The notes under the pieces are model-generated. The model had not been told where the DNA came from and did not search any database. It saw only the letters and a list, made by a program, of their open reading frames with translations. Of a stretch of 5,362 bases of DNA, positions 1 through 4,791 are shown piece after piece (within the stretch, counting starts at the first letter, position 1; each line of letters begins with the position of its first letter). This stretch comes from Verrucomicrobiales bacterium (GTDB taxonomy: Bacteria; Verrucomicrobiota; Verrucomicrobiia; Limisphaerales; UBA1096). The stretch is taken from the NCBI GenBank assembly GCA_011523195.1, contig WTHH01000528.1:1-5362 (forward strand), read 5' to 3'. A program made the translations under genes and the position numbers.

Positions 1-132
1 GATTATAGCTTTATACGCTTGTGGGCATAGGCTGGAGTACATCAATTTACCAGGGTCGTTCCGGCGAACTTGTTGGCTCCCTTGTTCATCTGTCAAGATA
101 ACCGCGCCATAATGATGCTCCCGGTTAATCAT
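1..132 (-). CDS. Partial open frame of unknown function downstream of flgN, truncated by the window edge
   Basis: An ATG at 132 opens a frame of 44 codons with no stop before the window edge. The product starts MINREHHYGAVILTDEQG and ends SSLCPQAYKAII. I do not recognise it. It is not the N terminus of FlgK, FlgL or FlgM, which are the usual neighbours after flgN. No Shine-Dalgarno sequence is visible upstream of the ATG, and there is no hydrophobic segment or obvious repeat. It begins 31 bp after the flgN stop on the same strand, so it could be a co-transcribed operon member. A chance open frame of this length is also quite possible (roughly one in eight for any given frame), so the call is weak. 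Confidence 0.3.
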   Translation of the reverse strand, partial: MINREHHYGAVILTDEQGSQQVRRNDPGKLMYSSLCPQAYKAII

Positions 133-163
133 GGCATATCTTATAACCCGTAATGGGTTGATT

Positions 164-661
164 TTAAATCAGCGTCTCATACGTGGTTCGCTGCGGTATA
201 TACCCCGCACCTATCTGGCCGCTTTGATCGTAGGTCTGCCCAGCTTGGGTTGGGAACAAGCTTTGGATCAATTGCTGCATAAAATCGAGCGACCGGGACA
301 AGAGAAGATGATTCTGCCTCATCCGCTGATTGGCTTTCTGAAGGAGGCCATTTACCTCATCCAACAGTGCCTGCGTCAGCGATTGGTACTCGCTTGGCAA
401 GAAGCCGATCAGATCCCGAAAGGAAATATCGCCGTCCTGATCCAGTTCTTTGGCTAAGTCATGGCGCTGTTCATCCCGCTTGTCCCTCACCTTGGCAATC
501 TCCGCCATCTGCGAATGAATCGCCGTCAAGTTTTGGATCAACCCATCGGCTGATCGATTTATAATCATCTCCTGTTGCTCCTCTAACAGGGTCAGCATTT
601 CACCGTATTGAATCAGTTCCTCTCGTAATCCCTGAACCAAGTTGTCCATTTTCTCCTTCAT
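164..661 (-). CDS. flgN: FlgN-family flagellar export chaperone
   Basis: The 165-residue product is predicted to be cytoplasmic and almost wholly helical, with no signal peptide. FlgN proteins bind the hook-filament junction proteins FlgK and FlgL and bring them to the flagellar export gate. Visible support: an N-terminal heptad-like helix (about 1-35, with LLEEQQEMI near 25-33), a charged helix (about 45-75, KVRDKRDEQRHDLAKELD), and a C-terminal helix with NQRMRQNHLLLSRSLDFM (about 111-128). That helix is followed by the TYDQSG motif (about 143-148), which matches the Asn-Leu-Leu helix plus Tyr-Asp-x-Ser-Gly tail common in FlgN. The length is normal for the family. The ATG at 661 overlaps the flgJ stop as ATGA, which indicates translational coupling, and a G-rich ribosome binding site lies just upstream. 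The family is fast-evolving and other short coiled-coil flagellar chaperones look alike, but position and the C-terminal motif favour FlgN. Confidence 0.86.
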   Translation of the reverse strand: MKEKMDNLVQGLREELIQYGEMLTLLEEQQEMIINRSADGLIQNLTAIHSQMAEIAKVRDKRDEQRHDLAKELDQDGDISFRDLIGFLPSEYQSLTQALLDEVNGLLQKANQRMRQNHLLLSRSLDFMQQLIQSLFPTQAGQTYDQSGQIGAGYIPQRTTYETLI

Positions 662-1008
662 TCCTGCCCCCCTTTATCCTCCGGCTTGGCCAAGCGCTCG
701 GCCGCCAATTGCCCCTGGAGTGCTGTCGAAATTCCAAATGCTCCAGTTTTGCCAACCGCATCCCCAAGTTGGCGAACAATCATATCACGATAAATTTCCG
801 CAGACACTCCATTCATCTCCAGCCCATTCGCAAGAATTGGTTTATAGGCATCCTTGAGTATTTGACGCGCTAACATTGATTCAAACTGCCTCGCCGCGAC
901 CTTCAATTTTTCATCATCAGAAAGTTGGCTATTAGATGCGACTTGGGCCAAGTCGACATTGTCGGCTTGGCCAAGTCCAATTGCGGCTGCTGTGGATGCC
1001 TGTATCAA
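658..1008 (-). CDS. flgJ: FlgJ-type rod-binding protein, single domain without muramidase
   Basis: The 116-residue product consists of the rod-binding domain that forms the N-terminal half of enterobacterial FlgJ. This domain interacts with rod subunits and is needed for the rod to assemble across the peptidoglycan. Residues about 34-96 carry the family pattern: LKVAARQFESMLARQILK, a Gly-rich turn (NGLEMNGVSAEIYRDMI), then QLGDAVGKTGAFGIS. There is no glucosaminidase domain, so wall digestion must be done by another protein. The start is inferred as TTG at 1008: it sits 9 nt after an AGGA that overlaps the flgI stop, and the first in-frame ATG (M45) would fall inside the conserved domain. The gap to flgI is 11 bp and the 3' end overlaps flgN by 4 bp. 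The poorly conserved N-terminal stretch (residues about 11-24) is encoded by a strong inverted repeat. The family call is firm; the symbol is used in its broad sense. Confidence 0.9.
   Translation of the reverse strand: MIQASTAAAIGLGQADNVDLAQVASNSQLSDDEKLKVAARQFESMLARQILKDAYKPILANGLEMNGVSAEIYRDMIVRQLGDAVGKTGAFGISTALQGQLAAERLAKPEDKGGQE
667..675 (-). promoter_or_regulatory. Ribosome binding site for flgN, within the end of flgJ
   Basis: The minus strand reads AAAGGGGGG, ending 5 nt before the flgN ATG, with a further AGGA directly against the start codon. It lies inside the last codons of flgJ, consistent with coupled translation. The run of six G is also a possible slippage site. Confidence 0.65.
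685..694. repeat. CTTGGCCAAG palindrome, copy 1 (in flgJ)
   Basis: This is a perfect 10-bp palindrome, extended by flanking G/C to 12 bp (684-695). On the coding strand it is read as TTG GCC AAG (Leu-Ala-Lys). It is one of four exact copies in the window. Confidence 0.6.
940..977. repeat. 38-nt near-perfect inverted repeat inside the 5' part of flgJ
   Basis: Positions 940-957 pair with 961-977 around a 3-nt loop (958-960). There are 17 base positions in the stem, with one unpaired G in the 945-947 run and one non-Watson-Crick position (953 with 965: G-T on the plus strand, C-A on the mRNA strand). The arms are a CTTGGGCCAAG unit (942-952) and an exact CTTGGCCAAG (966-975). In the flgJ message the hairpin would span about nucleotides 32-69 of the gene and encodes roughly residues 11-23 (GLGQADNVDLAQ). 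This part of the protein is outside the conserved rod-binding domain. Confidence 0.8.
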
Positions 1009-1017
1009 ATGGTTTTT

Positions 1018-1021
1018 TCCT
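1018..1021 (-). promoter_or_regulatory. Ribosome binding site that supports the TTG start of flgJ
   Basis: The minus strand reads AGGA here, overlapping the TAG stop of flgI (1020-1022) and lying 9 nt before the TTG at 1008. No ATG is available near it in the flgJ frame, so this short motif is the main reason for choosing the TTG. Confidence 0.5.
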
Positions 1022-2387
1022 ATCTCAAAATTAATTCCGCCTGCAACGCCCCCGCCTGTTTCATCGCCTGAAAAATAGCCATCATATCACGCGGAGTTAC
1101 ACCAAGCGCGTTCAACGACTTGGCCACATCCTGCACCGTAGGCATGCTCCTGAACGGAGTGAGCATGCCTTCACCCTCGTTGATAACAATATCTGTTGCC
1201 GGGGATAGTACCGGGGCACCTCCGGCCAAGGGCACCTGCGGTTGGCTAATGTCATAACCTTGGGCAATATTTACGATAATATTGCCGTGCGCCACGGCAC
1301 AACTGGATACCGCCACACGCGAGGTCGCAACGATCGTCCCGGTGCGTTCGTTTAACACCACCCTAGCTGGGGTGTTTACTGTCACGGGCAATTGTTCGAT
1401 CAGAGCGAGAAAACGTACGGGATCCGCCGTATAATTATCCGGAATCATGACCTGAATTGTGGAACCGTCCTTGGCCAAGGCCGGGCTGGCCACCTGGTCT
1501 ACCACCTCATCCGACCTAAGCGTTTTATTAATTTTATCTGCAACCGCATTCGCATTAACAAAATCAGGTTGCCGCATTATCAACTCGAGCTTCTTTTCCT
1601 TAACAAAAGTCACGGGAATTTCACGTTCAACCACCGCTCCCCGAACAATTTGTCCGCTGGTCGGATGATTCTTTTGCACGCTCGCACCGCCTGGCCCCGG
1701 TATTCCACCGATAAAACCACCCACTGCCACCGGCCCCTGTGCCACGGCATAAACTGTTCCATCCGGCCCAAGCAAAGGAGTCCTCGCCAGTACAGCGCCA
1801 TGCAGCGAACGGGCGTCGCCCATCGCCGACACATGAACATCAATTCTTGATCCGCTCCGGACAAAAGGCGGAATGTCTGCCGTCAACACAACGGCTGCGA
1901 TATTTTTTGAAGTCAATGCAGAGGGCGGCAGCGTTAACCCAAAGCGTTCGAGCATGTTCGCCACAGCCTGAAGTGTAAATTCAGGATCCTTGTCACCGTC
2001 TCCCGCCAGGCCCGAGACAATCCCGTAGCCAACCAATTGGTTATCCCTCGCGCCCAAAACAAAACATAAGTCCCGAACTTGAACGCTGAGGTTGGAACCA
2101 TCATAAGGAGGCGTTACCTGGGCGGCATTGGCTTGTGCTGCCGTCGCTGCCGAACCACCGGCGGGTTGTGCCTGCGCTTGTACCATTGCCACGGAACCAA
2201 GCGCCATAACTAGGTGTAAAGCACTTGCCATCACCGGAGTACGATTCATAAACGACAACGAATCGATGAAAGCAAAGCCCCTCGCGCCTAATCGAAGGGT
2301 CCGCTTTTGGACGCAATTCCGCAACACTTCCAACACCTTAAAATTGCTGCGGTATTTCCTCACCAGTGATGACAAGAAATTCAACAT
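1020..2387 (-). CDS. flgI: FlgI, flagellar P-ring protein, with an N-terminal extension
   Basis: FlgI forms the periplasmic P ring, the bushing around the rod at the peptidoglycan layer. Family features are plain: VRDLCFVLGARDNQLVGYGI (about 104-123), GDGDKDPEFTLQAVANMLERFG (about 129-150), ADIPPFVRSGSRIDVHVSAMGDARSLHGAVL (about 170-200), the Gly-rich core (about 218-234), and the closing helix with SLNALGVTPRDMMAIFQAMKQAGALQAELI (about 424-453). A hydrophobic signal peptide starts only at M47 (MNRTPVMASALHLVMALG), with likely cleavage near A71-A73, followed by an Ala/Gln-rich linker to about 90. With the ATG at 2387 the product has 455 residues, far above the usual 365-380 or so. An alternative ATG at 2249 gives 409. 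Neither start has a visible Shine-Dalgarno sequence. I keep 2387 because it leaves only 6 bp after flgH, whereas 2249 would open a 144-bp gap. The two cysteines of the mature protein are C108 and C363. Identity is certain; the start is not. Confidence 0.95.
   Translation of the reverse strand: MLNFLSSLVRKYRSNFKVLEVLRNCVQKRTLRLGARGFAFIDSLSFMNRTPVMASALHLVMALGSVAMVQAQAQPAGGSAATAAQANAAQVTPPYDGSNLSVQVRDLCFVLGARDNQLVGYGIVSGLAGDGDKDPEFTLQAVANMLERFGLTLPPSALTSKNIAAVVLTADIPPFVRSGSRIDVHVSAMGDARSLHGAVLARTPLLGPDGTVYAVAQGPVAVGGFIGGIPGPGGASVQKNHPTSGQIVRGAVVEREIPVTFVKEKKLELIMRQPDFVNANAVADKINKTLRSDEVVDQVASPALAKDGSTIQVMIPDNYTADPVRFLALIEQLPVTVNTPARVVLNERTGTIVATSRVAVSSCAVAHGNIIVNIAQGYDISQPQVPLAGGAPVLSPATDIVINEGEGMLTPFRSMPTVQDVAKSLNALGVTPRDMMAIFQAMKQAGALQAELILR
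1140..1170. repeat. Perfect 10-bp inverted repeat near the 3' end of flgI
   Basis: AGGCATGCTC (1140-1149) and GAGCATGCCT (1161-1170) are exact reverse complements with an 11-nt loop. The repeat lies inside the flgI coding sequence and encodes GMLTPFRSMPT (about residues 417-427). No U tract follows, so a terminator is unlikely. Confidence 0.75.
1470..1479. repeat. CTTGGCCAAG palindrome, copy 3 (in flgI)
   Basis: Exact palindromic decamer, extended to 12 bp by flanking C/G (1469-1480). It is read in the coding strand as TTG GCC AAG within SPALAKDGS. Confidence 0.6.
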
Positions 2388-2393
2388 GTTAAA

Positions 2394-3050
2394 TTAAAAT
2401 GGGGATACTTTGTCCCAAAGTTTACCGAACCAGCCTTTCTTTTGACTGTCATTGACCACACCCTCATCCTTGAACCGGATCGACACATCCGCAAGGTTGT
2501 AACTCACCACCGTGTTAACAGGGGTCACGTCTTGAGGACGCACCGTACCACGCAATATGATGGTCTGGCTTTCCCCTGAAAACGAAGTACGTCGCACACC
2601 CTCGATGATCAAATTTTTATTCGGCAACACATCCACGACACGCACTGCAAAACGCGAGTTTATGCTGCCGGAATTGTTGACCGCACCGGAGCCTTCGAAT
2701 TTGTTCTGCGATGTAGTCTCAAGTTTAGGCAACTGAGAAGCGTTATCATCACCAGTATTATTAGAGAAAATTTTGTTCTGAATATTGCCTGTGACGAAAC
2801 TCGAGATCGACGCACTGATGTCGCCCTTTTTTTCCGTCTTCGTGCTGGAGTTACGGGAAGCAGAATTATTCTCCTGAACCAGCACTGTGATGATATCCCC
2901 CACTCGCTTGGCCTTATGATCTGTAAACAGTGAAACCGCCGTCTCATTACTCCAAAGCGAATCGGCTTGCACTTGGCTAAGCGCAAACACCGCCAACACT
3001 AACAGGGACAACCCCGTCCTAAAGATTTCTAATTTTGACTGTATTCTCAT
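2394..3050 (-). CDS. flgH: FlgH, flagellar L-ring protein, without a lipobox cysteine
   Basis: FlgH forms the outer-membrane L ring around the rod. From the ATG at 3050 the product has 218 residues. Family motifs: KAKRVGDIITVLVQE (about 46-60), FEGSGAVNNSGSI (about 108-120), the NLIIEGVRRTSFSGESQTIILRG core (about 136-158) with VRPQDV just after it, and YNLADVSIRFKDEGVV (about 174-189) before the WFGKLWDKVSPF end. The N terminus is a signal peptide (basic MRIQSKLEIFR, then hydrophobic 12-24) that ends VQA-D near residue 29. FlgH is classically a lipoprotein cleaved before a Cys, but this sequence has no cysteine anywhere and looks like a standard signal peptidase I substrate. The frame also has a TTG at 3053, but the ATG at 3050 has a GGAGAGG motif 6 nt upstream and is preferred. 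The gene starts 32 bp before flgA ends, which implies coupling. Confidence 0.95.
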   Translation of the reverse strand: MRIQSKLEIFRTGLSLLVLAVFALSQVQADSLWSNETAVSLFTDHKAKRVGDIITVLVQENNSASRNSSTKTEKKGDISASISSFVTGNIQNKIFSNNTGDDNASQLPKLETTSQNKFEGSGAVNNSGSINSRFAVRVVDVLPNKNLIIEGVRRTSFSGESQTIILRGTVRPQDVTPVNTVVSYNLADVSIRFKDEGVVNDSQKKGWFGKLWDKVSPF

Positions 3051-3972
3051 CAACTACCTCTCCAATCAGTTCCTTGCGGGTGACCAAGTTTTGCACACGC
3101 ACAACGTCCCCCGGCGCACCATCTTCCAGCACTTTGACGTTCGCGCTCACCGTCAGCGAACCATTCGTCACCACCGCCTTGACCAAGCCGCCACGACGAA
3201 CAACAGGCTTCATCCCAACGGATCGCGCGTAAATCAAACGGCCCGGCGAGATTACCTCCTGAAACCAAAATCGACTGTCCGAAGGATTGCCGTCCCACAA
3301 ATCTCTACGGTTCTTGATGATATCCATCCGCTGCCGCTCCAGCTTGGCCTCCGGCAATAGCGTCCCGCGATTGATTGAGCCACTCGCAACCCAGACATCC
3401 TTCCACAAGGCCATTTTGACATACGCGCTGAACGACCCAATCGGCACCCCCGCATCCAGCAACTGAAATCTCATTGTTGTTTGCGGAGTTCGATAATTCA
3501 ATTTGGAGACTAATTTCAATTCAAGCGAGCCATCCGGGATCATCAACGATCTCCACTCACGAGAAAATATCATCTCCAACTCACCACCCGCATAAAGAGG
3601 GGATCTTGCAACTTCATCCTTCAGCGCTTGAAGTACTTCGGCCTCTTTAAGGGCACGCCCCTTTCGAACAACTCGAACATTGCCCTGTGCACCAGCACGA
3701 ACATGAACCGCCTGAGCACGGGTCTGAATGAGTTTCATCAATTCATCAGCGGCGTACTCGCGGACAGATCCCCACCTCGGTGATACATCGAGATGAATTG
3801 CAGGTATTGGGTCACCCTTGGCAGCCTCAACGACATCCGACAAGTAAACGCCATCAACCCCAACCTCACATTCGGCTTTGAGCACAAAGTCCGCACGCGC
3901 TTGGCCAAGTAAAAAAAACAAGGCGGAAACCGATAACGCTTTGATTATATAATGGTGTTGGTTGCCCTTCAT
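3019..3972 (-). CDS. flgA: FlgA, periplasmic chaperone for P-ring assembly
   Basis: FlgA is exported to the periplasm, where it binds FlgI and promotes its polymerisation around the rod. The 317-residue product has a signal peptide (KALSVSALFFLLGQARA, cleavage near A27). A poorly conserved N-terminal part follows (about 28-190). The SAF-like segment VASGSINRGTLLPEAKLERQRMDI (about 195-218) is typical of FlgA. The C-terminal chaperone region (about 258-315) contains VRRGGLVKAVV, GSLTVSANVKVLEDGAPGDVVRVQN and a closing GEVVDENTVKI, which matches the family's Gly-x-Val-x-x-x-x-x-Val end. It is longer than the enterobacterial protein (about 220) but normal for forms with an extra N-terminal domain. 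The ATG at 3972 follows a good AGAGGG ribosome binding site, 18 bp after flgG. The 3' end overlaps flgH. Its place just before flgH and flgI fits its role. Confidence 0.94.
   Translation of the reverse strand: MKGNQHHYIIKALSVSALFFLLGQARADFVLKAECEVGVDGVYLSDVVEAAKGDPIPAIHLDVSPRWGSVREYAADELMKLIQTRAQAVHVRAGAQGNVRVVRKGRALKEAEVLQALKDEVARSPLYAGGELEMIFSREWRSLMIPDGSLELKLVSKLNYRTPQTTMRFQLLDAGVPIGSFSAYVKMALWKDVWVASGSINRGTLLPEAKLERQRMDIIKNRRDLWDGNPSDSRFWFQEVISPGRLIYARSVGMKPVVRRGGLVKAVVTNGSLTVSANVKVLEDGAPGDVVRVQNLVTRKELIGEVVDENTVKIRNL
3057..3063 (-). promoter_or_regulatory. Ribosome binding site for flgH, inside the flgA coding end
   Basis: The minus strand reads GGAGAGG, 6 nt before the ATG at 3050. It decides in favour of that ATG over the adjacent TTG at 3053 and sits within the last 45 nt of flgA. 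Confidence 0.7.
3900..3909. repeat. CTTGGCCAAG palindrome, copy 4 (in flgA signal peptide)
   Basis: Exact palindromic decamer. It is read as CTT GGC CAA (Leu-Gly-Gln), a different frame from the copies at 685 and 1470, so a shared peptide motif does not explain the recurrence. Confidence 0.6.
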
Positions 3973-3983
3973 TTAAGCAAGTT

Positions 3984-3989
3984 CCCTCT
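3984..3989 (-). promoter_or_regulatory. Ribosome binding site for flgA
   Basis: The minus strand reads AGAGGG in the 18-bp flgG-flgA gap, followed by 11 nt (GAA adjacent to the core) to the ATG at 3972. It is the clearest intergenic ribosome binding site in the window. Confidence 0.6.
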
Positions 3990-3990
3990 A

Positions 3991-4779
3991 TTAACGCTTG
4001 ATGGCATTGCTACGCTGCATCATCTCATCTGCAGCCTGAATGGCCTTTGAGTTCACTTCATAGGCCCGTTGGGCCTTGATCAGATTCACCATTTCCTCAA
4101 CAACTTTAACATTAGACATCTCAAGATATCCTTGAGCCAACTGTCCGAAACCATTTTGACCTGGCTGGCCTTGCTCCGGCGGGCCTGAAGCTTGGGTTTC
4201 AATAAATATATTTCGGCCAATATTTTGCAATCCAGATGCGTTTATAAATCGAGTCAACTGAATATTTCCATTGCCGATATTTTGACCTTGTTGATTGAAA
4301 AAAGTATATTCACCAGTTGAGGCAATTCCAATGTTGATTGCTTCCGCTGGTATATTATCAAGACCAATATTCAGAGGGTACCCTTCACTTGTAACAACCG
4401 CACCATCTGCACTTACCTTAAAGCTACCATCCCGAGTATAACCTTGTTGGCCTCCTGGCATTTGAACCTCGAAAAAACCGTCACCATGAATTGCCAAATC
4501 TGTTTGCTCACCTGTTTCAACCAGATCTCCATCAGTAAAAATTTTTGTCGTAGATACAGGTCTAGAACCATGGCCTATCTGAATGCCTGAAGGTGTCATA
4601 TTGCCATCACCAGCCTCTGCACCTTCGGCTTTTTTATTCTGATAAAGCAAATCCTGGAACTCGATTTTGCTTTTCTTGAAGCCGGTAGTGTTGACGTTGG
4701 CCAAGTTGTTGGCGATGAGATCCAGATTCATCTGCTGGGAGTTCATCCCGGACGCGGAGGTATATAGTGCTCGAATCAT
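3991..4779 (-). CDS. flgG: FlgG, flagellar distal rod protein
   Basis: FlgG is exported by the flagellar type III apparatus, with no cleaved signal, and polymerises into the distal rod inside the P and L rings. The 262-residue product is complete and of usual length. It has the N-terminal rod/hook motif (MIRALYTSASGM, then ANNLANVNTTGFKKSKIEFQDL about 23-44), the GDGFFEVQMP and YTRDGSF core (about 99-120), and the C-terminal coiled-coil helix with EMSNVKVVEEMVNLIKAQRA (about 220-239) and YEVNSKAIQAADEM (about 240-253). These are diagnostic for FlgG rather than FlgE or FlgF. The flgF stop (tandem TAA TAA) lies 12 bp upstream, and no strong ribosome binding site is visible in that gap. The middle of the gene (about 4201-4380) is markedly AT-rich, and its product there is rich in Ile and Asn. 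Confidence 0.97.
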   Translation of the reverse strand: MIRALYTSASGMNSQQMNLDLIANNLANVNTTGFKKSKIEFQDLLYQNKKAEGAEAGDGNMTPSGIQIGHGSRPVSTTKIFTDGDLVETGEQTDLAIHGDGFFEVQMPGGQQGYTRDGSFKVSADGAVVTSEGYPLNIGLDNIPAEAINIGIASTGEYTFFNQQGQNIGNGNIQLTRFINASGLQNIGRNIFIETQASGPPEQGQPGQNGFGQLAQGYLEMSNVKVVEEMVNLIKAQRAYEVNSKAIQAADEMMQRSNAIKR

Positions 4780-4791
4780 ATTCTTTAATTA

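Noticed and set aside
145..159. Small inverted repeat AACCC-GTAAT-GGGTT after flgN, considered as a terminator
   Set aside because: The stem is only 5 bp and no T run follows on the minus strand.
141..166. Possible FliA-type promoter after flgN (TAAA, 14 nt, GGTTATAA on the minus strand)
   Set aside because: The -10 matches the GCCGATAA consensus at only 5 of 8 positions, the spacer is one short, and the start point would almost touch the ATG at 132.
131..457. A 108-codon open frame on the plus strand with an ATG
   Set aside because: It is antisense to flgN and has no family resemblance. The minus-strand frame fits the operon, the overlap with flgJ and the FlgN motif.
1283..1299. 7-bp perfect hairpin TGCCGTG-CGC-CACGGCA in flgI
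   Set aside because: A few stems of this size are expected by chance in 5 kb, and the codons encode the conserved AVAHGN stretch.
1392..1850. A 152-codon plus-strand frame inside flgI
   Set aside because: It is a shadow of the strongly conserved flgI coding sequence, with a low-complexity, unrecognisable product.
2031..2042. 12-bp perfect palindrome AACCAATTGGTT in flgI
   Set aside because: It is fully explained by the conserved FlgI residues Asn-Gln-Leu-Val, whose codons happen to be self-complementary.
4697..4705. TTGGCCAAG in flgG as a fifth copy of the palindrome
   Set aside because: It lacks the first C and encodes the invariant Asn-Leu-Ala-Asn rod motif, so protein conservation explains it.
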